Positions 9,602 through 20,319 of a stretch of 64,000 bases of DNA are shown here, one piece after another. Within the stretch, counting starts at the first letter, position 1. Each line of letters starts with the position of its first letter. The stretch comes from Chrysoporthe austroafricana. Taxonomy: Eukaryota; Ascomycota; Sordariomycetes; Diaporthales; Cryphonectriaceae. Below the pieces are notes generated by a model. That model was given only the letters and a program-made list of their open reading frames with translations, was not told where the DNA came from and did not search any database. The translations under genes were made by a program, and so were the position numbers. The stretch spans positions 186,001 to 250,000 of the forward strand of contig JYIP02000009.1 in the NCBI GenBank assembly GCA_001051155.2, written 5' to 3'.

Positions 9602-9984
9602 CTTAAGAAAGCCAAAAGAGTAATACGTGCAGAGAGGATACAGTAGAAGGGTTAAAGCAGAGCAGCCTAGGAAAAGTCAGATCACAACAAGTCTGGCGAC
9701 AAGCTTATCCCCTAATATGACCGGGTTCTCGCTGGCCGACGGGACAGGCGCCTCTTCTTCCAGTCAATCATTTCGCGTTCCAAGTTGTTGGAACTCCGTC
9801 CGCATCATACCGCACCGCACGATGTAGCTAGAGGCTATATAAGCTGGTAGCTAGGTTGGTTTTTCAAGATACTTAAGAGTGATAGGACAGAAGTTAAGAT
9901 TAATAAAAATATAGAAGGCAAGTCCCAAGGAAAAAGGCAGGAAGCAGGAAGAAGAAAACGAGAACGGGGGAAAGGGCGGCAAAA
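9602..9984. other. Intergenic between hypothetical gene and tRNA-Leu
   Basis: No gene is seen. The last 100 bases before the tRNA 3' end are purine-rich (AAAAGG/GAAG runs). Confidence 0.5.
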
Positions 9985-10086
9985 TGACAAGAGTGAGATT
10001 CGAACTCACGCCTCTTTCGAGACCACGAAGAAGTATTCAGGTTGAGGACCTGAACGTGGCGCCTTGGACCGCTCGGCCATCTTGCC
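9985..10086 (-). tRNA. tRNA-Leu (anticodon CAG) with a 20-nt intron
   Basis: On the minus strand the 5' end GGCAAGA pairs with TCTTGTC at the 3' end (one G-T pair), followed by discriminator A. Box A (TGGCCGAGCGG) and box B (GAGTTCGAATC) are both present. The long variable arm is the class II feature expected for Leu. The anticodon arm is CCACG-TTCAGGT-CGTGG once an intron at 10029-10048 is removed. The intron holds CCTGAA, which can pair with TTCAGG of the anticodon loop, the usual arrangement in eukaryotic pre-tRNAs. Confidence 0.92.
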
Positions 10087-10547
10087 CAACTACTGCTTAC
10101 TCGAGATCGGTAGGCTAGCTCATATCCTCCGTTGGATCTAGCTAGTAAGAATCAAGCCGAGGCCGGGCCGGAAGTCTCTGGCACAGCGCGGCGCCGAAAC
10201 CGGACCGGGCTCCCTTTGCGCAGTGCGCAAACGGGCACTACACATCGCTTACTTCGTAATATTTCCTCATACTTGCTTGTACTCCCCGCGCGCATGCGAT
10301 TCCTTTTCAAGGCCTCCAGTCCTCATCTAATCGGTCTTCGTTGCGCCGAACAGATCTTCGCGTAGGTTCACACCGCATTTGCTGGGGTCTAACCAAGATT
10401 CGTGTGAGAAATGCAATCCGTTCACATTTCTTCCGTCATGCGCAGTTGAGGGCCAGTCAAACTGATAGCAAAACAGGCAGTCTGACGAGAGGTAGAGGCA
10501 GGACCAGCCGTATCGCTCAGGGGAGTGATCACCACCTGTTGTTCAAA
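10087..10547. other. Upstream region of the Spt10-like gene
   Basis: Open frames run through this GC-richer stretch but carry no recognisable domain and lack a common start with the gene. I read it as promoter and leader. Confidence 0.45.
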
Positions 10548-12336
10548 ATGCCAGCCATGATGGACGACCCGTCCGCTGCGACCATGTACAGGGTCTCGGG
10601 CGACGCTCCCTTTCCGGGCCCCAACTCATCTCTCCCGGCGAACATCGCCCCACGGCGAGTGACGCTCCGCGATAGACAGACCGTCGCGACTATCGTACCC
10701 TTTGCCTCCAAGAATCAGGTGTCCCAGTCACTACTGCTCTATCTCAGCGACCAATTCGCCAAGGAGATCGAGAAGGGCGATACCTATCCCATGATAGAGA
10801 CGATGCCCTCCGACAAGTTCGCATCGTATTGGTTCCAGAACTTTGGGGCCGTCATGCTCCTCGGCAGCATCGAGAAGCCAGAGGATGTCGTGGAGGGCAA
10901 GGATTGGTCTAAGGAGTGTCTCGGCAGCTTCTACATTAAACCGAACTATCCGGGCCGGTCCAGTCATGGTAGGCCTTATTTTTCCTACGGCTGCTTCGGG
11001 GGCCGTCTCTCTTGTCCTGAGCAGCCCTCGCGCCCCTCACCCTCTGACTTCTTGAGTGAAGAAGTAATTGGTTCTCTGACCGTCGCTAGTCTGCAACGCC
11101 GGATTTCTAGTCACGGACGCCTCGCGGAACCGCGGCGTGGGCCGACTCATGGGCGAGGCATACCTCAACTACGCGCCCAGGCTTGGCTACACCTACTCGG
11201 TGTTCAACCTTGTCTACGAGACAAACGTGGCCTCCTGCAAGATCTGGGACGCCCTAGGCTTCAAGCGCATCGGCCGCGTGCCGGGGTGCGGCAACCTCAA
11301 GTCCTATCCGGGCCGGCTCGTCGACGCCATCATCTACGGGCGCGGCCTGACCGTAGGCGAGGGGGACTCGGACGAGTTACTCGTGAGTGAAGAGCGTTTC
11401 GAGAAGATCAAGTTCTACCTTAAGCACGGACGGTATCCTGACGGGGCGGACCGCGCTGAAAAATCCAGGCTCCGGAGCGCGGTGACGCACTATAAACTCC
11501 TTGAAGGCCAGAGCCCCGACGGAGCCGACGACGTCCTCATGCTCAAGGATAAGGAGGTCATCTCCGACCCGGCCCGGCAGTACGAGATAGCGAGACACTC
11601 CCATGCCGGCCAGATGCACGCGGGCATCAACAAGACAACGGCGATGATCGCGGAGAGGTACCACTGGGGAAGGATCAAGGATACGGTGTCGGATGTGATC
11701 AGGGCGTGCGCGGAGTGCGAGGATGGGGCGAAGGCAGGGAGCGGATTGGGAAAGCCTTCGACACCGAATCAGATTTCAGTTGCTACTGCTCTATCACCTC
11801 CTTCACCGCCAGCAGCTGGTATCCCGTTCGCGCCTCTCGTCTCAGACCCCACGAGTACTGACACGCCTGCCTCTCGATGCCGTGAAGGCGTGTCTGCCCA
11901 ACATCTCCCACATCATGCTCCAGAATGTACACCATCTATGCCACTGCACACAGCGCAGACGGCTGAGCAACCACAGTCACCATCTCGCAGCCCGGACTCA
12001 CCTTCACAATACCTCTGTTTCTCCGAAGCCAATGCCTATCAGCCAATAGACCCGCAGATACTGAATTCGCCGCAACCAGACCAGACTTCCCCGTTTCCCA
12101 ATGCCCACCTTGCAGCAGTTTACAGCCGGTACGGGCAAGACCCATATGTTACTTCACCGTTTGATCCACACGACAAGTCTTACGCAGAGATGGATGTGGA
12201 CGAAAATGCCGTCCGCCAACTGCTTACCGCCAGCACCCAAGATTCTCAACATGATGAAGACGGTGAGATATCTGACAGGGAATTAGAATTGATGATTATG
12301 CAGCAATTGCAGGATGGAAGCCGACCGTCTGGATGA
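10548..12336 (+). CDS. SPT10-like: Spt10-like GNAT acetyltransferase with HHCC integrase-type zinc finger
   Basis: Exons are 10548-10968 and 11090-12336, giving about 555 aa. The first ~265 residues form a GNAT fold: the acetyl-CoA loop reads RNRGVGRLMGEAY at residues ~153-165, after FLVTDAS, followed by NVASCKIWDALGFKRIGR. Residues ~310-350 form an HHCC finger (His in ARHSHAGQ and HAGINKT, then CAEC), the type found in retroviral integrases. Yeast Spt10 has this same pair of domains and uses the finger to bind histone-gene upstream elements; that role is known for the yeast protein and inferred here. The C-terminal ~200 residues are Pro/Ser/Gln-rich and look disordered. The intron was placed because G|TC joins SSH to VCNAGFLV in frame. 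A second Met nine bases downstream (10557) is also possible as start. Confidence 0.85.
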
Positions 12337-13126
12337 TCATGTGCCCCCTCCCCCAGTCCGCCTCGGCTTCTACTTTGTAAGAGGGGAAAGATAAAGCAAG
12401 ATGGGGGGGGGGGAGACATGATTTTAAAAATAAGAGAAGGCGAAGAAAGGGCAAATGTAGAGAAAGAAGAGAATCCTCGCCGGAGCAACATCCAAATGTT
12501 CGAAACTCGTGAAGGAGGGGAAGCGGTACCTGATCTACGCCGTCCCGCATGCCGTGAAAGGGAGTACGTGAGGGGCTAGATCACGACGTCCTCGCTTCTG
12601 ACCGCGGTCAAAAGAAAAGCTGGAGGGCACGCCTCTACAATATAGATCCAGATAAGCTCTTATTGATACCCAATTCCGCCCCTACCCATGACTTCGAGCA
12701 ACAAAGAGGTTGCGGACCGATCTCGAGTCGATCCCGGGGTTGGGGTTTGAGGCGTTCCGAGGCCCCTGGTCCTAACTAAGTACGTCCGTACGTGGTACAT
12801 GTACCTCAGCTATAGATTCGCGTCAGGGGTGGGTGGCCCGAGCGCTTAGAACAGCTTGGCCTGCAGCCGAACGTTGTGCCCCTCGAAGGCCGGCGACATT
12901 ATTCTGAAGACCAATTTCAACATCAGCCCCCCGAGAGGCGACGTCCCCAGAGCCACAACAAACCCCTTCTTCTCTCTATCGACCTTATCCCACCGGATGC
13001 TGTGATAAGAGACTGCTCCGTACCTCTTCCTCGCCCCATTGACCCGACGGCTGCAGAGCCTCGGAGTGCCTACGAACCCGCCGCCCTCATAGACGTGCGA
13101 CTGCTTACGGACGGGGCCCCCTCACG
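12337..13126. other. Intergenic: 3' flank of the Spt10-like gene and promoter of the beta-adaptin gene
   Basis: It contains a run of G (12404-12414), purine-rich sequence after the stop codon and, from about 12880, a C-rich leader-like stretch before the adaptin start. No gene is supported. Confidence 0.5.
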
Positions 13127-15641
13127 ATGGCGGTGAACCGGATAAAGGGCGCGTTCGCCGCCCCTCGCAAGGGCGAGACCTTTGAGCTGCGGGCTGGGCT
13201 GGTGTCGCAGTATGCCTACGAGCGGAAAGAGGCGATCCAGAAGACCATCATGGCCATGACGCTGGGCAAGGACGTGTCTGCGCTGTTCCCGGATGTCCTC
13301 AAGAACATTGCCACGTCGGACCTGGATCAGAAGAAGCTGGTGTACCTATACCTGATGTGAGTCCAATGACTGCCGTCACTCTGCGGGTTCTATCCTGGCA
13401 GGCGCCCTCCCCTTGCGGAGCTACTTACTGAGCGACCGGCTTCGTGAACAGGAACTATGCGAAGACTCATCCAGACCTCTGTATCCTCGCAGTCAACACC
13501 TTTGTACAAGACTCCGAAGACCCGAATCCGCTCATAAGAGCACTCGCGATACGAACGATGGGCTGTATCCGGGTAGACAAGATGATAGACTACATGGAGG
13601 AGCCCCTGCGGAAGACCCTGCGCGACGAGTCGCCCTACGTGCGCAAGACGGCCGCCATCTGCGTGGCCAAGCTCTTCGACCTTAACCCGAGCATGTGCAT
13701 CGAGAACGGCTTCATCGAGACGCTGCAGGAGATGATCGGCGACCCAAACCCCGCCGTCGTCGCGAACTCGGTCCAGGCCCTTTCCGAGATCAGCGAGACC
13801 GCGCCCGAGACCAAGGCCCTGATCGTCACGCCCGCGATGCTAAAGAAGCTGCTCATGGCGCTGAACGAGTGTACCGAGTGGGGGAGGGTGACTCTCCTGT
13901 CGACCCTGGCTGACTACCCACCGGTGGATGTCAAGGAGTCGGAACACATCTGCGAGAGGATTGCGCCACAGTTTCAACATAACAATCCCAGCGTAGTGCT
14001 CGCTGCGGTCAAAGTCGTGTTCACGCACATGAAGGCCATCAGTCCCGAGCTGGTGCGCACGTATCTTAAGAAGATGGCTCCGCCATTGGGTGCGTAGTCT
14101 CGATGCTGGTACTATGTTGAGATCCTTGAGGTATGCTGACCATGCGCGTACAGTGACTCTTGTCGCCTCTGCTCCCGAAGTCCAGTATGTCGCCTTGAAG
14201 AATATCGACCTCCTCTTGCAGGCCAAGCCAGACATTCTGAGCAAGGAGATGCGGGTCTTCTTCTGTAAATACAACGACCCGCCGTACCTCAAGCTCCAGA
14301 AGCTCGAGATCATGGTGCGGATATCAAACGACAAAAACTACGAACAACTGCTCGCCGAATTGAAGGAGTATGCTCTCGAGGTCGATATGGACTTTGTGCG
14401 GCGAGCGATCAAGGCCATTGGCCAGGTGGCGATCAAGATTGAGAGTGCGAGCGAGAAGTGCGTGAATGCGTTGCTGGATCTGATAGCGACCAAGGTCAAC
14501 TACGTCGTGCAGGAAGTCATCGTGGTCATCAAGGACATTTTACGGAAATACCCTGGCTATGAAGGTGTTATTCCCACCCTCTGTGAACATATTGACGAGC
14601 TGGACGAGCCACATGCAAGAGGATCGTTGATATGGATCGTGGGAGAGTACGCCGAGAAGATCAACAACGCGGACGAGATACTAGAAAGCTTCGTGGACGG
14701 TTTCATGGAGGAGTTCACACAGGTACGCTGGTTACTGGCCTGCGAGACAGGGACTTGACTGACGAACGCTGGACAGACACAACTGCAGATTCTTACCGCG
14801 GTGGTTAAGCTTTTCCTCAAGAAGCCGAATAGCGCCCAGGGCCTTGTCCAGAAAGTTCTGCAACAAGCAACAGCAGACAACGACAACCCAGATATCCGAG
14901 ACAGAGCTTACGTCTACTGGCGTCTACTGTCAGGAGATCTCGAAGTCGCAAAGGTGAGCGAAATGCGCAGAGTGACGCCATGTGTGAGATGCTTCGGTAC
15001 TAAATATCTGTCAGAGCATCATTCTCTCCCAGAAGCCCGCCATCACCACCACCATTTCCAGTCTCCCTCCCGCACTCCTGGAACAGCTCCTCGGCGAGCT
15101 CTCCACACTCGCGTCCGTCTACCACAAGCCACCAGAGTCTTTTATGGGCAAGGGCCGCTTCGGCGCCGACGAAATCCAGCGCGCCGCCATCCAGGAGCAA
15201 CGCCGCGAGGCGGCTGAGAACCCTATCGCGGCCTCCGTTGCTGCGGCGGCTGCGAACGGATCAGGCCAATCCCAGAGCAACATCGAGAATCTCCTCGACA
15301 TCGACTTCGACGGTGGCGCGCCTGCCTCACTGGAGCAATCCGGAAGTGTCCCGGCGACTCCCGATAGGACCGACAGTCCTGCCGTGGGCGCGCCCAGTGC
15401 GAGTGGAGCCTCAGGCGGTATGGCGGACATTATGGGCCTGTTCGATGTGAGCAGCCCAGCCACATCCTCATCCCAACAGCCGCCGATGGGCTCTGGAATG
15501 GGTGACCTCATGAACGGCTTTGCGGGCATGGATCTGAGCGGGACGAGCGCGCCGCCACCGCCGGGCCAGCAGTTGCATCCCCAGCAGCAGCAAGGACAGA
15601 GCAGTGGTGGAGCAGGAAATGACCTGCTGGATTTGATTTAG
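13127..15641 (+). CDS. APL2: AP-1 complex subunit beta-1 (beta adaptin)
   Basis: Five exons are inferred: 13127-13356, 13452-14089, 14154-14722, 14777-14953 and 15033-15641, giving about 740 aa. The N-terminal trunk is an armadillo-like solenoid with signature stretches of beta adaptins, such as [33 protein letters not shown] and [15 protein letters not shown]. The hinge after residue ~600 is Ala/Gly/Ser/Pro-rich and carries clathrin-box-like motifs LLDIDF and, at the extreme C terminus, LLDLI. There is no appendage (ear) domain, as in yeast Apl2. It works with gamma, mu and sigma subunits in clathrin coats at the trans-Golgi network and endosomes. Every junction preserves the family sequence, for example [13 protein letters not shown] and MAPPL-VTLVAS. 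Most of the gene is unremarkable and should be a good anchor for placing the organism. Confidence 0.97.
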
Positions 15642-16149
15642 GCAGGTTCCGTGGGAGGAAGGCAGTGACGTTATGGAGGACGGCGCAAAATAGATTAGAT
15701 GAGCGAACGGCGTCCGTACCCAATGCAAAATTATTGTCTACCAGGCGTTCCGCGCATTCATGGGTTTCCAGACCTCCATGACAGCTCCCTCGCGTATCGT
15801 ACCACAAACGGCGAGGCATGTCACAAGGATGGAAATGCTGACTCTTTGGGCAAGGCAAAAACACTAGTGGATCAGACGTCGGCTCGGGGGAAAAGGTTGT
15901 GAAAAGACATCTTACAGATTCCTCTTGGAGGGCTCGCGCTTGATAACGTTCACCTGACATAGCCGACGCGTTCTACCCGAAGTTGCGTCAAACCTACTGG
16001 GGGCAAGGCTGACGAACCGTCACAGACCACTACCCCGGATTCACAACGCCGCTTCCTGTGACTTGGGATGCGTCAACGTCCGCCAGGTCATGTTCCCCGA
16101 AAATGGTAAACATCACAGCACTAGACCTTGGTAGTGAGACTGCCTAAGT
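15642..16149. other. Intergenic after the beta-adaptin gene
   Basis: The 3' flank of the adaptin gene and unremarkable sequence up to the antiporter remnant. No gene is seen. Confidence 0.5.
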
Positions 16150-16749
16150 GTCGGCTAGAGCCTCCACGCTACAATCAACAGCCTCCCATTTTGGGGCTAC
16201 AACAGCTGGGCAGCGACGACTTCCTGTTGGTCTTCGGGACCGGCACTGGGTTCGCCCACGACGGCTGTTTCGGCGCCCGGCCGTCTTCGAGTACCTCGGC
16301 TCCGTGGTCCCCTGGTCGAGCTTTGCCCCGCCCTCGCGGCTGTAGCCCCTGCACGGCTACATCGGCCCCCCGGGGAGTGCGGCTCTCCCTGTTCCTCGTG
16401 CCAGTGCTGCTCTGCTCCTCCGGCGCATCCCACTGTCCCAGCCATCCAGACCAGCGGCCCCATTCCGAACGTTCCGGACGCCTGCCAGGGCGTTGTTTAT
16501 GAAGCACTTTGGCCCCGTGTGCGTTGGTGTGCCCCTGTCGGTGGGCCGCCGTACAATGACAAGACGGTCGCCGTCGCGCTCGTCTGGCCCGTCATTTGTT
16601 TTGTGGTGCTGGGGAGTACGATCGTGTACGGACTCAGCGAGCTGGCGATGGGTCTGATGAGTCACTTTAGGAGAAAGGACGAGGAGAGGGTGCCACTTTT
16701 GAGAGGGGAGGGAAAGATTTGGGTGGAATGGCTCATGACGAAGACGTGA
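16150..16749 (+). pseudogene. Remnant of an NHA/CPA-type Na+/H+ antiporter
   Basis: Three pieces in different frames follow the order of the C-terminal half of fungal plasma-membrane Na+/H+ antiporters. They are a membrane segment DDFLLVFGTGTGFAHDGCF near 16220-16275, then LLRRIPLSQPSRPAAPFRT and ALFMKHFGPVCVGV near 16410-16530, and finally ALVWPVICFVVLGSTIVYGL near 16575-16640 with a short cytosolic tail to a stop at 16747-16749. In intact proteins these correspond to F-x-W-D-x-W-F, the loop before A-L-F-x-x-H-F-G-P, and the last membrane segment ending in S-x-x-V-H-G. At least two frameshifts separate the pieces, and no N-terminal half is present. The aspartate-rich core is altered (AHDGCF). 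This is a truncated relic, not a functional transporter. Confidence 0.65.
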
Positions 16750-17049
16750 GGACGAGAGGGTGGCGACGTTGTTAGAAATGATGGTGTTTTAGGACGGGTT
16801 GTCTTGAATTTCATAGAATTTTGCAAGTTCACCGGCTCTCTTGCTGGAGGGTGAAAGGTATTATTGCGGCAAGGTATTCATGTTCCAAGCATAGACAGTG
16901 CCTATAGCAAAGAAAACAGCATGACTGTGGCTCAAAATCTATGTATGCGGCTGAAGGAGGAACTCAACGCCTGCTCAAGGGATATCTGTCTCTAATCCAT
17001 TCTTCCTATTATCATCACGTGTAAAACGTCATGCAATGACTGCCACCAT
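16750..17049. other. Short intergenic stretch
   Basis: It lies between the antiporter remnant and the 3' end of the CBS/PB1 gene, and probably carries the latter's 3' untranslated region. Nothing else is seen. Confidence 0.45.
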
Positions 17050-19298
17050 CTATCGGCTTGTCATCCTTCCGATAGTAAACGTCGCGATAATGACCACCGC
17101 CAGCGTGGCAATCGCACCAGGCAAGAGCAGCTCATTGGGCACACCGGCGATGACCTGTTCCGGCTGAGCATGTCTGCTGCGTTGGCGACGACCGCGGCGG
17201 GGTGAGTAGTCCGCGTCTTCCTCATCCTCGCTGTCTTCGTCGTCATCATACTTCTTTCTACGCTCTCGCAGAACCGAAGAAGCGGGAGGCGTGGGGGCGA
17301 CGGGCTCGGGGGGTAGCGTGAGTGCCTGGGCGACGGGAGGCTTCTCGGGATCGTGCACAAACAAGTCCACCTTGTCACGGTGATTCTGGCGCGCAAGCAG
17401 GATGGCGTCCAACAGATCCTGGTCGGTCGTGATGGAGACGGAGTCACCCTCATCATCTAGATAGCTCAGGGCGAATCCTGTGCCGGACAGTTTGCCGTCA
17501 TCCACTGTAGGGGCACCGCCAATTGCATCAATCTCGGACCCAAGCTTCGAGATGACGTTGACAACGAAGGTGTCCATGCCCTGCGCAGCAGTGACCAGCA
17601 GGCGGTGAACGCGACCGCTGGGAGCCTTGAACTTGAAGGGAAAAGGGACCTCAGCGGGCGGCAAAAGCTCAGGACCGTTATCCACAGTACTATGCGGAGG
17701 TGATTCCACGCCGGCATGCGAGGCCGAGTCACCCGGCGCGACGCTATCCACAATACGCTCTCTAGGAATATCGGGAGACATCAGCGATCGACTGCCGAGT
17801 TGGCTGTGGCCGTGGTGATTGCCGTCGCCCGAGACCATGGACTCGGTCTCGTGGTCGAGAGACAGCCAGAACTTATTCCACGCTGGACCTTCGCTGTCGG
17901 TGGTGGACATGCCATTTATCTGCTCCAGGGTCGCGTAGGTCAGCTTGAGCACGTCGACCATGCCCACGATCTCGCCACCGTCGTTCATGACAGGAAGATT
18001 GAGGTAGTGGCCATCTATAGCCTGCTGTCAGCACAGAATGTAGCCAAGATCCAGTCTGAGAGGACATACCGTGCATCTTTCGGAGAGCGGCCTGGATGCT
18101 CATATCGATGGGAGCAAAGTCGGGATGAGGCGTCATGACCCGTACGACACTGCAAGTTGCTGGGTCGAGCCCGGGAGCGATAACACGGAGGACAACATCC
18201 TTGCTCGTGAAGATACCGGTGATGGAGCCGTTGTCCTGGACCAGAAGGGCAGTCGTGTGGTTCTCCTTCATCAGGTAGGCTGCTTCCTTGACAGAAGTCC
18301 GGACGCTGACCGTGACAGGAGGCTCGCCGTTGAGGACCGACTCCAGGGTCGGGCCCGACATCTTGACACGCAGGGCCTCGACGTACGAGATGATCTGTTG
18401 GGGCTGGCTGGCGCCCAGCTCGGACTGGACGCCCTCCAGCGCATCGTACAGCTTCCTCGAGGAAGAATAAGCCCTCTCCAGCTTCTCCATGGCGTCGTAG
18501 AAACACTTCGTGATATCGAGAATACCCGAGATGTCCTGGTTTTCGTCCATGACGGGCAGGTGGCGGAAGCCCTTCCGCACCATGAGGTCGAGCGCATCGG
18601 TGGCACTGGTGTCGGTCCGGGCGCACAGGGGGTTCTTGGTCATGATCTCGGCGATTGTGACATTGGCGGACTTCAGCCCCTGGCCGACGACGCGGAAGGC
18701 CAGATCCTTGGCCGTAAAGATACCGGCGATCCTGTCATCGTCGTCGGTGACCAGCACGCAGTCCTCCCTCTTGGCGGCCATCAACTGTGCGGCCTCGGCG
18801 ACGGTGGTCTGGGGCTTGATCTGCAGGGCCTGGCTGGGCTTGAGGGCGAGGACGGTGCCGGGAGGGGCTTTGCGCGTGTGCCGGGCCCGGCCGGTGAGGT
18901 GCTTCTTCTTGGAGAGATCGCTCTCCATCTTGCGACGGATGGCCTGCGCGGTAGCATGCGTCAGCGAACATGTCTCCCCCGTGGGCAGGCGGTGGGCCTT
19001 GAGTGGTTCTGCAGAGACAGGTGCGGGGTGCGCGAGGCATCTCGAGCGCACGCCGCCGCAACAGCATGAGGGCACGGCAGGAAGGTGGGCTCACCTCATC
19101 TCTCTTTGACTGCTTTTGTCGGCTTGCGCTGACGGTGGAGGAGCCGCCTACTTCGCTATTAGTAGCGTGGCTTTCTCTGGGCGTGTCAAGCACAGGCCGG
19201 GGAATGGAAGACCCAGACGCCGGGGAGTGAGTGAACACAGGGATGCGACCACGATCGGGCCCGCGGTTTGGCGTGGGCGTACCTCGAATGGTAGACAT
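17050..19298 (-). CDS. CBS and PB1 domain-containing tail-anchored protein (Mug70-like)
   Basis: Minus-strand exons are 19298-19095, 18943-18070 and 18014-17050, giving about 680 aa. After a low-complexity start come four CBS-type repeats (residues ~95-390), recognisable from EDCVLVTDDDDRIAGIFTAKDLAFR, HLPVMDENQDISGILDITK, TALLVQDNGSITGIFTSKDVVLR and NLPVMNDGGEIVGMVDVL. A PB1 domain follows at ~484-581 (PFPFKFKAPSGRVHRLL ... SVSITTDQDLLDAI). An acidic/basic stretch comes next, and a single hydrophobic segment at the end (LLLPGAIATLAVVIIATFTI) should act as a C-terminal membrane anchor. The layout matches the fungal family represented by S. pombe Mug70. CBS pairs bind adenine nucleotides in related proteins; PB1 mediates protein pairing. 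The cellular role is not established. Confidence 0.92.
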
Positions 19299-20319
19299 CT
19301 TGGACAGATCGTGATGGTGCTCGACAGAGCGCAGAGGAGACCTGAGGTGGACAGAGACTACAAGCAGGACCGGAGGCGGAATCAGACTCGGGGTCTAGGT
19401 CAGGGGCAAAGCTTATAGCCGCGTTGCCGTGTTGACCGGGACCAAGCCGTCTCTGCTAGCTAGAGCCGATAAGAGATGGTGGCCGGCCTAGTGTTGCCTG
19501 AATTGCTCCTAGGAAGAAGACAGCAGGGCGCCCAGATACCAGCTAGGATTGTCGAACGTGGAGTGATCCGTGATCCGTGATGGATGCTTGTCGGTCGGGA
19601 AGGATGGGGGGTTGACGCCGACTTTTTTTCTTGTTATTGTTAGCTTATGACCGCCCGGCTGGCTGGCTGGCTGACTGTTTCGCTGCGTGGGCTACAGGGT
19701 ACCACGGCACGGGTCCTCACTGGGCTGTGGTACCGTACCCCAGTAAACAACGCGCTAAGCGCACCCAATTCCGCCTCGCAGGGGAGTCATCATACCGCCT
19801 CCCTCACTTACATAAGTCGGCTCCACTCTATCAAACTTCACGCGCCAGACTCTCGAGGCCTACCTTCATCCAATGTTGTAAGCTAACAACCTACTACCAT
19901 GTACGGCGCCCGCTGGCCTGACGGTCCTACAGTCAAGGAGCTCATTTCGGATATGTCAGGCAGGGCTGGAGGCAGAGCGACAACGTTTTGGCCAGGCCTC
20001 GAATCAGGAGCCAAGAGGCAAACGCTGTTGGAGAAGCATCATGGGACAGCTGGGCATATGCCTCTGCCGAGACGCAACTGTCGCAAATTGTCAGCCACGA
20101 GCTTGTTGACGCAAGCATGAAAACATGTGATCAATTCCAAGGTTTGCGTTGAAACATCCCCAAGCACTGCAGAGCGCAGGATATTCTCCAGTCTTCCTTC
20201 AGATCAGTACCCTGCATCCCTTGCTGCTCCGTTGCCATAACATTGGCCCTCCCTCCTGACCAGGCCGAAAGTGTGCACGTGAGAAATCCACGTGTTCCGA
20301 CCGCATATCAAATATCCGG
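19299..20319. other. Intergenic, promoter side of the CBS/PB1 gene
   Basis: About 1 kb without a supportable gene. A CTGG-type short repeat is seen near 19655-19675. Confidence 0.5.

Noticed and set aside
18071..19069. Long + strand frame (332 aa) opposite the CBS/PB1 gene
   Set aside because: It is the antisense shadow of a clearly conserved gene.
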